From positions 186,001 to 250,000 of the forward strand of contig JAUFSD010000025.1 of NCBI GenBank assembly GCA_033030425.1: a DNA stretch of 64,000 nt. The letters run 5' to 3'. This document shows positions 24,579-37,077 of the stretch, in pieces (the first letter of the stretch is position 1; each line of letters begins with the position of its first letter). This DNA is from Verpa conica. Lineage: Eukaryota; Ascomycota; Pezizomycetes; Pezizales; Morchellaceae. The notes under the pieces were generated by a model. It made no database searches and had not been told where the DNA came from. It saw only the letters and a program-made list of their open reading frames with translations. The position numbers were made by a program, and so were the translations under genes.

Positions 24579-26311
24579 ATGCGTCCATTCCAACCAGTCA
24601 CTCGTATCAACACCTTCAGCCGAAGCTTTAATGCCTGGTCTGCTCGAGAGAACCGCCACCTTCTGCTTACGTTTGACGCTTTTGGCACCCTCTTCAAGCC
24701 AAAGTTGCCAATTGCCACTCAGTATGCGCTTGTAGCCCAGGAGCATGGCCTTACTGATGTGAAGGAAGTGGATGTTCAAGTGGCCTTCAAACGAGGTAAT
24801 AAGATTTTACTTGCTGTATCGCTATAGTCCCTACATTTTACAATGTGATGTTATCATACCCGGATACATACTTACATGATCACACTGTGACTTCATGTCG
24901 CGTCTTGACCGAGGCCCCCGATGATCAACTATAAGCTCGTCAGACCTCGTATCAACCGATTAAAAATCAAAAATGCCCTTGAAACCAATTTAGACATATC
25001 CTGTCTTATCTATATCCGGGGTATGACCAAACAAGTGCTGCCTGCAGCCTTTGGCACCACTACAGAATCAGGAATGAATTGCAAAATAGCAACATACACT
25101 TGGCTCCAGTCAAGACGTCCGCCTAGGCTTAGTAGACTCGCTAGGGCGTACGTTCGTAGCAAAATTACATTATTATCAAGACGTCCTTTATGGTTCTGTT
25201 TATTTTCTACAGCCTCGCTGATATATACCAGCCTACAAACAGGAATCGGTAGAGAATCCAAACTTCGGCAAGAGAACCGGAATGACACCTAGCGAATGGT
25301 GGACAAAAGTAGGTCTATTTATGTCATCTTGGTACTTCTCTTGCTTTGTCTTATTTGGTGCCTGTCTCTGTACCCTGAGACTTCAGCTCATGCGTACAGA
25401 CCTAAAACTGGGTTGTATACATTACTTCTTCAGTGCTGTATACGCCTCCAGTTTATGACTGAAATTGGTTTATGGTTTCTCCTTTATTTTTTCCGTTGCT
25501 TCCATAGTGTAGAAGACATTTGAGCCTCAGGTTCGAACTCCGAACAGGGCAAACCCTAGCCCCATAGATTCCTTTATACCACGTACTCTCTTGGTTCAAG
25601 CATTTACACCAGATAAAAACCTATTTCTGTCTCTAGTTACATTAAACAATACTGACGCCAATCCCTAACCCACAGATCATAACCAACACCTTCACCTCCA
25701 TCACCTCTTCCTCTCTTCCCCCATCTCTTGCCCCAGCGCTCATTCATCGCTTCTCAAGTAAAGAAGCTTATACACTCTATCCTGAGGTCATGCCACTTCT
25801 TCGTTCCATCAGGTCACAGCCTAGTGAATGGCCCTACACAACGACTACAATCGGCGTGATTACAAACTCTGACTCTCGTGTAACATCCATACTGAATGAT
25901 CTGGGTGTTGGAGTGCGAGAATATCAATCAACTATACCAGGCCAGTCTTACCCAAAAGAAGAGGGTGTTGGAGACATGGCGTTGATTGATTTTGTGACTT
26001 TCTCATATGATGTTGGGTCCGAAAAGCCGGGCCATAAGATATTTGATGCTGCCCGCAGACATTGGGTAGATCATCTAGATACCTCAGGCATGATTCTAAC
26101 TACGCACGTTGGCGATGATCACGTTAAAGATTTTAGGGGGGCGATGAAAGCAGGTTGGGGTGCGATATTGGTTGATAGGGAGGGTAAGAGAAGGCAGTGG
26201 AAAGATAATGGTCAGGGTATTGTGGGGACTTTAGATGAGGTAATGGATATTTTGTACCATGATCCAGAAAAGCGGTCGAATAAGTTGTATTACTATAGAC
26301 TTGACTGTTAG
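24579..26311 (+). CDS. HAD-superfamily hydrolase (REG-2/HDHD3-like)
   Basis: Exons 24579-24795, 25232-25308 and 25676-26311 join in frame to 309 aa. Motif I is LTFDAFGTLF with nucleophile D33; the D+2 position is F rather than D, as in haloacid-dehalogenase-like and REG-2-like members (DAYGT/DAFGT). Motif II is ITNSDS (T160-N161), motif III is K214 in SEKPGHKIF, and motif IV is HVGDDHVKDFRGA (D244, D245, D249). Phosphatase or other hydrolase activity is plausible; the substrate is unknown. The two introns (436 and 367 nt) are several times longer than others in this window and contain repeat-like DNA, including CAAGACGTCC twice. The ATG at 24579 was preferred because the upstream in-frame start would be GTG. 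The N-terminus could be a mitochondrial presequence (RINTFSRSFNAW). Confidence 0.88.
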
Positions 26312-29300
26312 AAAAGTCGACACGATCTATTCAAAATGTTACTTATTTGAAATGTACATGAATTTAAGGCCTAGTTTGTCCTGTCATTTTTCCCCTCCAG
26401 GTCATCTTTTCTCACAATCAGCCACGAAAGATATCATCCCCCCGACTCCCTAGAAACCTCCATATTTTACAGTGGGAGTCAAGTACTGAATATACGAGGT
26501 CGATTCGTTACACCACGTGTAGTACGTCTGTATACCATAGTAGTTCAAAGACACCCACCTCACCAGGATAATCATAACTGAACGCGCAAAAAGGCCCGTC
26601 CACTCTTCCACACTACCTTCCTACCATACCTCCCCCGAATCCACTACTCCAAAAATCCTAATGCATACAATCCATATAAACCCCCAAACAACTAAACCAC
26701 CCCGCTTCCAACCCTACAACCTACAACCCCAACAAGCCAATAAAGCCAAATACCCTACCCCAGAAGTACACAACCCCCACTACCTACCTCCCACCCCTCT
26801 GGCGCCACACAACAAACACCCCCCCTCCCCCTAATCCCCACGATTGGTCCATCTCAATAAGCTGAGTAATCACTATACCTCCAACAAAACCAACCAACAA
26901 AACCAACCAACCAACCCACCGAACCAACAACCCTCCCCGATCTGAGACGTGTGGTAGGTCTAGACCATAGAGTAGTGTGAGTGGGTTAAGATGAGACATA
27001 GAGGGGGGGTGCGTAATTATGTTACCCGGCCGTACTTAATCGAGTGATAATTTCTGATGCGGTAACGACGCCATAGTACCCTGATTGGTGAATTACAGGG
27101 TTAGGGTGAGGTGAGGTTGTAGAGTACTTAAACGGTTTAATGAATAGGTTTATCAAGTAGGTCTAGATTGGGTGCTTCCAATTTCCGGATGTTTGAGTGT
27201 GTGTGGTGGGTAATGTTATGTTTCATTGAGGGTTGGGGTTAGTGTGTGAGGTTTTTGTACATTGCTGGGTTAATTAGGGCGATTGGGGGTCAGGGCTCGG
27301 GAATGGGCTGTTGTGGGAGGTGGATCTGCGGTGTGGAGATAAGGAGTCATACCAGAATCATCTAGAAACGAGATATTTTTCCGGTTGACTCTGTAAATGT
27401 TAGATCATACAAAGAAAAACAAGTCTGTGGTGGGAGTGAAATAACCCTCTCGGGATCTCCTCTAGTGATGGAGCTTCTACCGTCATGGTGCCCGTTGATT
27501 ATACTCTCCAAGAAGCATACACGGTCTGAAATGCAGTCGAGGTGTCTGTTGGTACTATTCACGCCCAATTACAGCCACAAGTGTCCTAGAACCCTAACCT
27601 CGGTATTTACACCTCTAGCATGAAGCATTAAGTTCTTCCCGTCTCTCCGTCTCCCTCCCTCCTAGCAGAGGCTTGCGCAAAGTGGGACTTATCACTACCC
27701 TTCATATAATAAGTCTGATGAAACCTATATCTACGCAACCATCCTAGAAGACCCCCCCAAGACTCTCGTAAAATACCCTACACACAGGATTTAGCAAAAC
27801 TACATATAACCCACTACCGAACAGTACGTAGTCAACATTAAACCTTCAAAAGCTTCATCAGCCCTACCTCTTACCCCCTTGGACAGTCAACAGTCCCGAG
27901 TGGGACCGGTCTTTGCCACAACCCCCGATTTTCCAGCCTTGCTACCCAACCACTAGCTATATAACCCATTGAATTTATAATGATAATTATTTAAAAATAT
28001 TTGGTCTAAATTTCTAGCATAATTCCTGTAATATTTAGAGGCGCTGCGGTTGGGTGTATCATTGAAAGACCTGTCTCGAAAGGTTGCGTGTGACGGTTTA
28101 AGGGATACCGCAGACTATCGAAAAACTAATAGTACCCAAAAAATCAAAACTTAGTATTTTAGTACCGAACCAGAGAAACCACTCCAAATCCCAGTGAGAC
28201 TATAACATCAGATAACGAAATGAACCCATTTCTATAAAGAATACATTGAGTGACGTTATGGTCCATACAGGGGTGGTGTCTAAAGTGCTGGAATATTACG
28301 ACTTATGGAGGTGGAATATTTGTTACTAATATGAGCCCTCCGTGATAAAAAGATGATCCTGATAGTATATAAACTAGATAAACCCAACACCACCAGACTG
28401 ATATAACCGGGATGTACAAACACATGTGTAAAGCTCAAAAACCTCATGCTTCAGTTCGGGTATATTACGATGAAAACGCGCCATATATTTAAGTAAGTAA
28501 GTTTCTATGAAAAACGTACCAATGAAACAATATCACGATCAAACACTATTTATGAAACATCCGCTGTACTCCTCGGAATATCCGTGATGAGAGTGTACCA
28601 TGCTGGAGCACCTCCATATAAGTGTCGTGGGAATTTTTGTGATACTGCATGTACCCATATTTCAGTACTATGTAGTTTCCCACGGGTACATGTAGTTCTA
28701 GCCTTATTCCACACCAAGCACTTGGACCGCATTCCCAAAAACAAATTAATCAAAAGAATAAGAGCAATTGGCTTGCAAGCGCCTAGCCAGCTTCCAAAAG
28801 TTCAAATTAAAAGAGAGTAAAGTACACCCCTCCCCTTTCCCCTTCACCATAACCAACACCATCCAAGACCGCTGGTATAAGACACCCAGAAAGCGAAGAC
28901 CCTAAAAGAATGAATATAAAGGAATGAAGAAAAAATTCAAAAACATGAGTTAAAGGAAATAGTAAAGAGTGTAGTTGATGATGATACAAATATCTTGTCA
29001 ACAATAAGAATACGATCGCCCGTCGCCCAGAAAAGTCTATGCCCTTCCACGCCCCTCCACCACCGAGTCCCACACGGCAACTCCCAACCACTAATTCTTT
29101 ACAACATACTACAAACCGCACCCCGCGCCCTAGACCCCAATGGAGAAAACTTGCAATGATTGTCAAGTTCCTTCTCCAGGTATCCCACGGGTTAACTCGG
29201 CGCAGCATCCCCCTTGTGCAAAAAGACACAAATCCAAGGTCCTCAACAAGAAATAAAGAAAATAAGGGAAAAGTAGGAAAAAATAAACACATTCGACCAA

Positions 29301-29411
29301 GAAAGGCCAATTAGGAAAATCCAGGCCTACACCCATGCCTACTATGTTCCTAATGGTATCACGCATCCCACCATTGCTCCACCATTGCTCCCATCCACTC
29401 CACTGAGTCGT
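26312..29411. other. 3.1-kb gene-free stretch
   Basis: 26600-26950 is very C- and A-rich, with CCAACCAAC-type simple sequence near 26887-26930. 27000-28800 is stop-rich in all frames. 28807-29400 is probably 3' UTR of the DUF7918-like gene; its long frames on both strands are low-complexity. No RNA gene or inverted-repeat element was seen. Confidence 0.4.
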
Positions 29412-31312
29412 CTACAATATCTCCTCTTCCATTTCCATACCACTCCCTAGTAGGCCTCCAAATTCCATTTTTCCACCTCCGAAGCCTGCTGTCATTGCAG
29501 TGATTGGAGGAGTGTTGTGTCCAAACCCCAGTCCCCTAGAGATATTTGCAGAATTATTGTTAATAGGGCCAGGACTTTTAACATCGGTATCTCCACTTCC
29601 GCGGCGTTTCTTTAATGGTGTTTCGGCCTCTAAGTTACTGGCATCGGGGACCTCTAGGCTTCCGTCAAGAGCTCTTCCTGGTGTCGTAAAATTGGAGGAT
29701 TGTCCGTTAGCCATCGCTGGGGGGGGAGTCGTGTCCTTAGACTTTGATCCCGACGCGTCCTGGGTACCTTGGAGTGAGGATGTAGAGTGGGAACGCTTGA
29801 GCTAAACACAAATATAGATCAGTATTCCGACTCAAGGCATTGATAGATAATTAAGCGACAATAAATAAAATAAAAAAGGGGTAAGAACGAACCTTGATTC
29901 GTCCAACTCTTCCGACAAGTTCTTCCTCAAGCCTCACTTCTTCCTCAGTCTTCATCCTCTCCCTAAGGTCGTCCCTCTCATCTCTACCCAAATCATCGCC
30001 CATAAGGAGTTCACCGTGCTCATCCCTATCGTTAATACCAGGAATGTACCTCCCGTTCTTTCCATTCAGATCGCCGTTTTGTTGCCATTCAGCGTCGCCT
30101 TCGCGAAAGTCTGTAAACCCCTTCTTTTTCCCATTCAGCAACCCGTCACTCTTGGGGATGAGCGAGGAGAGGGCAGAGGAAAGAGATGCGAAATCTTGCT
30201 TCTTCCACTTATTCTCGGTAGTAGGTGTCACGACTGTCTCTGCGCGCGCAAGTGCTGGGAGAGGGGGGGGGGGTTTGATCAAGCCCATCTTTTTAAGCTG
30301 ACCTAAATAAATTAAAAACGATTAGCACCAACTTCGGCTTACAGAGAATACTGAAATTGGGGTAATGGATACATACGTTCTCCGCGGTAAAAGAACACAA
30401 AACTAGCGTAGACCACGCCTTCGGGGTCCAAGTGACTGACACTTTGTGTTGAGACGGTCTCTCTGTCAAGTGGCTTCGGATCCGATAATCTGTTCGCAGA
30501 GAAAAGAAAAATGAATAAGCTCTCTATAAGAATTGATACTCACTGCCGGAAATATTTTTCCGTACGCCCACCCGGCCACCTCTCTCCACTTAACCAGGTT
30601 TAAGACAGTTAACGTACCCCGCAGTGTGGCTCACATCCACTCCGCCTCCAAAATCGTCATTGTCAGTTCTGTTATTGTTGTCCTTGAACATACCACCCCA
30701 GACGCCCCTTCTAACCGGACCCTCGCAGCGAACCCTGAACAAATCTACTCTAATTTGCCCCGCAGATTCTTTCATCCCGTCATCATCCTCTTCCTCCCCT
30801 TCGGCGATCATCTTCGTCGGCATGCTATGTCTCCTGTTGACAGCTTTCCGACCGTTAAGTTTTGCATTGGCCTGTTTTTCTGATTTTGAGAGATCTAATC
30901 CACTGAGAAAGTTTTCTAGCCCAACCTCCTTGAATACAAACTCCCGCTCTGCAAGTTCTCCTTCTTTAACCTCTACCCACCTGCTGCTAATCCAGGTCTC
31001 GACACCTCGGCGGAGCAAAGTGGCGGTTTCCTCCTTCTCCCGCCCGTCAAAGTAGACGTATGCCGCTAAACTCTCCCGGTCATCGCCCTCGTTTTTCGGC
31101 ACATAGCTATCAAGAATAGTGATAGAGATAGCAAAGGGCGAGTTTGTGGACGAGGGAATGTAGCTGGTTATTTTTGGAGTATTCCGGAGACGGTGGACTC
31201 CGTACTCCGACAAGGAAGAATGAGCGGTATTAGCCCAAGAGAAGTTTTCCGTGGACGCCGGGGGGTCCTTCGGCGTGTGAATGTTGAGAGTTACGTGCTT
31301 GAATGTCGGCAT
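29412..31312 (-). CDS. DUF7918-like fungal protein
   Basis: Exons (minus): 30618-31312, 30377-30489, 29893-30302, 29412-29801, joining in frame to 535 aa. The N-terminal half is a globular domain: PTFKHVTLNIHT, AYVYFDGREKEE, WVEVKEGELAEREFVFKEVG, and after the first intron EGVVYASFVFFYRGE. This architecture, ending in a V-x-F-F-Y-R motif, is what I know as DUF7918 in fungi; function unknown. The rest is charged and disordered, with a coiled-coil-prone stretch (ERMKTEEEVRLEEELVGRVG) just before the third intron. TPLKKRRGSGD is a candidate nuclear signal. Start ATG 31312-31310 is clear. The YGVHRLRNTP segment precedes a predicted beta-rich part. No partner gene is nearby. Confidence 0.82.
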
Positions 31313-34100
31313 CTTTGGCTAGCTGCTGACAATATATGATTGTATTATCGAAATTCTGAAGAAATCTCTAGAGCAAAGGGGTCGTTGGTTAGTTTTAAAT
31401 CTTTCAATGAGCTGCATAAGCCATGCTGAGGCGATAACGAACCTTAAGAAGCTTGACTCTGGTAACAGAAATGTATAAAGTGAATAACCAAGAGTGGGAC
31501 GCCGGTAAGAATGGAGTCGAGCCGAAATATCAGGTTGGTGCTATCCTTTCAGAACACTATCTATCGAGGGTCCCTTGGGAGAAACAGGACGGCGCTACAG
31601 ATAAATAGTATGATGCAGGGGGTATCGGTTTTGACAAGAGTGAGGAGAAGTGTCGAAAAATTGAATCAAAAGAGGTAGAGAGATGTCCCCAGGGTGGTAA
31701 TCACTTTACAGAGACTTTGAACAGAGGGAAGACAAAGCAGATCGACCTCCTGGATAGGATATTGAATTGGAGGGTTCTTAGCCGAGCCCTCCTGCAATGG
31801 ACAACTAGCTGGCGAAAAACTGCTGTCACCGCGGAAAAGCAATCGATGAGAGTTAGCCAGCAGTGGAGCAGAAAGTGATGAACAGACAGATAGACAGGGA
31901 CGGCAGATGACGATGCTGGTTGATTGAGCCTAGAGAGAGAGTGGAGAGGTGCAAACCGAGCAAGGAAAAGAGGCTGGACACCGCTAGGAGGAGTTACAGA
32001 GGCACAGAACAGGAGAGGAGGAGACAAAGACAGAGGGGAAGGGGGAGAGAGAGCAGAGTGGCTGAGAGAAGCAGCAGAGATGAAATTCTTTGCAAGATGA
32101 AATCAAAAGCCCAAGTGTCGCTGCCCCGTGGTGGTGAAGTCACACTTTGTGGTGTTTCGCCGCTGCTGCTGCTTCTGCTGCTGCCAACGCTCCCAATCTC
32201 CCCAGCTGCCCTCCTCAGTCCAAGACTAGCGCCATCTGACTAACCCCATCCTGAATCCCCCCGCCTTGCTTGATCCAGCGTCTATCCAAGTCCCCTAACC
32301 CTGCCGGCTCCAGATGTTAAACGCGAGAACGAAGCGTGCACGAACATTGCCAATCTGGGAGGTGGAAAAAGCAACAACCGAGATTTCCCTATCACGAGTA
32401 CATGAAGAAGATCCCCCTCCCCCTCCCACAGGCCCCCCCCCCAACAGATCTCATCCCCCTCCCCCAAAATAAAATTAAGCACCTGGGGAAAACAAAGAAA
32501 CTCTTCTTTTTTTTTTCTCCAACGCGAAAGACTGCTGTAAAAATACCCGGGATGCCAACTTTCTTGTGTGTCGAGAAGACTGGTCCTCATTGCTTCCCCC
32601 CTCTGATTGTTGTACCTGCTTCTTTTCCTTTCCTCCCTCCCACAACCTTTCGTCACCTGCAGATTCCACACATGTCGGCACCCTATTGGCTCTTCAACCA
32701 GTGCGGGAAAGAGATCCTGTATGTATACTCTTTCATGTACCCTTACCTGCTCCCACACCCCCCCCGGTCATCTCACCAAGGGTGGATAAGGTCTCTCCGC
32801 TTTGACGGAACTGTGGATCCCGAGATTTTGGCGTGAGTTGTATCGATTATTATCGATAAGTCGCCGAACCGGGGAAAACAAAAAACAGAAAATGGGGAAA
32901 TCATATCGTGAAAGACCAAATAGCATCCTCACTTTTTTATGTTCCACGTTTTTTTTTTTTCCTTTTCATCCCACTGCAAATCATCTCTCTCTTTTAGAAT
33001 GTATATATTACGCGCATGAAGTGGAAAAAAATAAAAAAAATAAAAAATCACACCCACACCCCCCATAATATTCCCTTGAGGCTCTCTCGACAGATGGTGG
33101 AGTAAATGTATGGTTAGGGTATGGATATGGGTCGGGTTACACACTGCAACGACAAGTCAACGAACGGATGAAAAGATTATCCGCCACCCTGCGCTGCGTT
33201 AACGTATCTAGAACAAAAAAAGATCTTAAAGGCTGCATACATGTACTCTCGAATCAGCAACAAACCAGTTACACTGCTGCTCGGTATCTGAAGACGGACG
33301 CCGGTCGGCTCGAGGAAGAGGCATGCCATTGCGAACTTGATCCCAGCGTCTCCGTGATCCGCCTGCCAGTTTTAACTTTTTCGGCAAGGGGGGAGAGCAA
33401 TTGCCTATGGTTTTTGATACAAAAGCCACCAAAAAAAAAAATGGTTGCGTGTACCATTTTTTTATTTTTTTTATTTCATTTTTCTTCTTCTTCTTCCTCT
33501 TCCCAGGGACCCTACTGCATGCAAACGCAACGTCCTGTCTGCCATGTACGAGGTGTGTGTTCGAAGGAGAGTTTTAGGTTGCGGAAGAACAAGCCTAACG
33601 TCCGGTAGAAAAGCCGAACTACCGACAGAGGCTCTGTGCGTGTCGCTGAGAACGTTTTGGCAACCGTTAAGGTATGTACATACGCTACCAATGATACAGT
33701 TTGTTTTTCGAAGTTCCGGCCATCAACATGGGGGGGGTGTGAGATACCAGCGGTGTGATTTGAGATCGCCATAGGCAGAGAGAGAGGAGTGGCCGTATCA
33801 TAGGCGCAGGAAGTGATTCAATGTTCAAAGTGAACGACCAATTGCTTTTATGGTTTCGAAATGTGCCAACGATGTTACAAATATGTATGCCCAACCCTTT
33901 CAGAAGCTTCCAGACATAAAGGAAATGATTGTTTGTTCCTGAAAAAAAAAAAAAAGATGGGCTCAGGAAAGAAGCGCCTAGAGTGGCCACTGAACTACCA
34001 ACAATCGGTCGATTTGCTCGATTCAAAGAACTCCCGGGATAAAAAATCTCTCGCCCCGATCAAGAACCATACATTCCGGTGAAATTCATGCCTCGCCCCA
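31313..34100. promoter_or_regulatory. Long upstream region of the DUF7918-like gene, low-complexity
   Basis: Contains a GCTGCTGCTGCTTCTGCTGC stretch near 32161-32180, many homopolymer runs (C8, T9-T11, A13) and CT-rich stretches. Open frames of up to 166 codons on both strands overlap each other, lack domains and are driven by low complexity. A long 5' leader or a non-coding transcript is possible; no gene is supported. Confidence 0.35.
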
Positions 34101-36958
34101 TCGGCAGTCGCGAGTGATGATCCATGATTAATGCCCCCCCGATTTCAAGGAGGATGCGAGATGGATGGGTTTTTTTTCACTTGTAGACTAGTGGCGGTCT
34201 AAAATAAGTTAGTGTAACCATGCCCCTCATGTGCAATGATCGGGGGCTGAATTTGTAAAGTACGACAGCGAGTTTACTACGCTAGATTATTCATTTCCAG
34301 TGGACCTGGGTTAGCATACTCGCTTAGGGGGGGCTAAAATACTAATAACTTAGCTGTAACGCGAAAGGCCTACATGTAACTGTCAAGCACCCAGGCAGCC
34401 CAATACAAAAAGGTCAATATTTAAATTGTGGAACCTAGAAACACCAAGAGGTGAGATATATACAACAAAAGAGAAAACTAAGACTAAACAGAGCAAAAAA
34501 AAAAAAAAACAGGTCTTTCTAACCCACGTGAGAAAATAAAATAAAAATAATCAAGCTTACTAAACGGGCTGGTCATTTCAAAAACATTCAGATTTCCAAT
34601 AGACCTAGGCCGTTATAGAATCTCATAGTGGGGGCGATTATAAAAGTTTCTCCCCATCTCGCGTGATTTATTCGAGCGGATTTGATAAAGTATGCACAAA
34701 TCGGAGTGACGACCCGTGACCCACAATTTGACAAGCAAAAAAGTCCCAACTCTCTCTCGTAACCAAGGCAACCAATCGAGAGACCAGAGATCAGATATCG
34801 CTTATGATGTAGATATATCCCTGTGGGTAAGGCTGCGAATTAGGATGGGTACCTCGGTTGGATACGACGTAGAGAGATGAGAGCAATTTCACAAAAGTCG
34901 TTCCCAGGGAAACCATTTGTCAACAAATCGACATGTGAGGGAGAAACCCTTCTATCTGCCCGACCTAGAACAGGGCGGGAATAATGGGGTCACAGGCCTT
35001 TTGTTTCTCCGGTACGAGGGGGGATGCTCCGGCCTCTTTTGGCCCACACCTCTCTGGGGATGAAGTAGGTAAGGTCGATGAGAAGAGCAGATAGGTCAAA
35101 CGTTACGGAACCCGACCAGTTGGATAAGGTCTGCCACTACTACCCTTGGAGATTGTTTACAAATCTAAGCTGATTTCCCACTCAGCTTAGAGCCCCGCGT
35201 AAAGAGCCTGAGTGACAATACTATTTCATGGGCTGAGAGAGCGTGTATCCTGTAAAAAAGGTCACGGACTATACTCACGCTTCCAAAAAACATTATCTGC
35301 TCATAGCCGCTTTTATACACTTTCCGGGACTGACTGATAATACATGGCACTTTCCGAGACTTACTCATCAGGGTCTACCGATTTTCCTGTTTCACCAGTC
35401 ACAAGAACAGCTCCTAAAGTTATCATAATACCACCCGAGGTCTATCACTCAGGGGGGTCCATCGGGTATTAGTCGATCATAAGTACCCCACTAAGTAGAT
35501 CATGAGGGGGGATCACATGATATAGCTATATATATATATAAAAAAAGGAAATAAGCAGCAGCTATCCGATAAACTACGGTGTGGTTGAAACAGCATGCTC
35601 GCTCTCACCTCATCGAGAATACCCTATGTAGGGCTTGCTCTTTGATCTCAAAGATATTTTAAATGGAACGTGGCACTCAGAGCCGCTTAGCTAGTACCTG
35701 ATTCTCTTGAGGGTTTGCTCTATACATGAGAAATGAATCGCCTTTTGGCCTGGTTGCCGGCTTTCGCGACCTACGAAGATATACCGATCGCGAGGAAGAT
35801 AATGAAAGTTGTATATAGGGCACTTCATCTGATGCAGTTACTTTTTATTGTAAGGGGAAATGTAGGCTGATAACTCTATCGGCTGTGTATAGAGGAGAGG
35901 TATTTAGGAATATGAGTACAGATTTTATAGTGTTATGATGATTGGAGCACGTATGTGTATAAGTAGTCCTGCGCCTCTGGGCTCCATGTACTTGATTAAT
36001 TCATTCATAAGTAATTTTGCAGTGTAGTTCCTAACGAGTGACCTTTTGTGATCCAATGCTTAATCTACAGCTAAGCATGGGCTCCTGAGAACTACATATG
36101 CATGCATTTATGAGACCTGGTTACTGGCTTAGACCTAAAATACATACCGTAATGAAGTGGCTAGCTATAGCTGATTAACTAAGCAAGGGAGGTACGAAGA
36201 AAACCATCTTTTTAGCGATAAACAATTTAGTCTCAGAGTAAATATAATCATGCTATTATGATATATCTTAAACTCCAGTCACCGAACATCAATTACGTGG
36301 GGTCCTTCGTTTACACTCGGATATTTATCAGCGACGATCATGTAGTATCCCCCTGTAAGCTGTTTCACATAAAGCTTCTGTCACAATCACTAACCTGTCG
36401 AAACATCCCCTCATCCCCTCAGCGTCATCAACGCAGATTTATTGATGCAGTTTTACTCAGGTAGAAACTTAGGGGCCGCTAATATACTTGAAGATAGAGC
36501 GGGTATCCGACCGGGTTACCTGAACGCAGGGTTGGTAGATACACCGCTCATCTAATCATATAAGTGACATATATGAGGATCGAAAACTTCCTTGGAATAA
36601 AGTAGATCGCGTTTAGTGGGCCGGGGGGTGAACTTTGTGGTCTAATCCTTACAAGGTCGTCGTTGCCAAGGCCATATAAAAAGTGATGTAGTTCTTTATA
36701 GTCACGGATGTAACGCTAGTTTTTGAGTCTGTAAATGAAATGATATTTATGTCCTTGAAATTTACCGTCTCCCATTTTGTTTTATCACTTGGGTAACCAG
36801 GTGAAATGATTCATATACTCTAGACCATAAGATATAATCTATAGACATAAGCTAGACTTACTGTCCAGTAGAACTTATTTGTGGTGCGATGTGGGTTTTG
36901 GAGTGTTGAGTGAAGTTCTCCACGATTAAACAAGTCGAACTATGATAAGCATCAGTAT
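34101..36958. other. Decayed repeat DNA, LINE insertion target
   Basis: Stop-rich and TA-rich with a short (TA)n near 35527-35541. CTCCATGTACTTGATTAATT at 35981-36000 belongs to the dispersed motif also found at 11156 and 45885. The LINE at 36973 inserted into this decayed DNA, so the insertion is younger than the decay. Confidence 0.45.
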
Positions 36959-36972
36959 TTCTATATAGATCT
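36959..36972. repeat. Left target-site duplication of the LINE
   Basis: TTCTATATAGATCT, identical to 42099-42112. Confidence 0.95.
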
Positions 36973-37077
36973 CATCCTCCATCCCCTCTATTTTCTTAAT
37001 TTTTGAAATTCCACACCAAAACTTTGCGTGGCAACCAGTTTTCCACACCAAAAAACCCAAAATTCTCAGGCTTCAAG

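Noticed and set aside
25505..25550. GGTTCGAACTCC, a tRNA T-arm-like string
   Set aside because: It lies in an intron of the HAD gene and no acceptor, D or anticodon stems can be folded around it.
32336..32836. 166-codon plus-strand frame and overlapping minus-strand frames
   Set aside because: Low-complexity C/T- and A-rich DNA upstream of the DUF7918-like gene; both strands are equally open.
37003..37077. N-terminal extension of LINE ORF1
   Set aside because: The upstream open frame has no ATG (it would start at TTG); the first ATG is at 37078. The same reasoning moved the HAD start to 24579 and the Gfo/Idh/MocA start to 16140.
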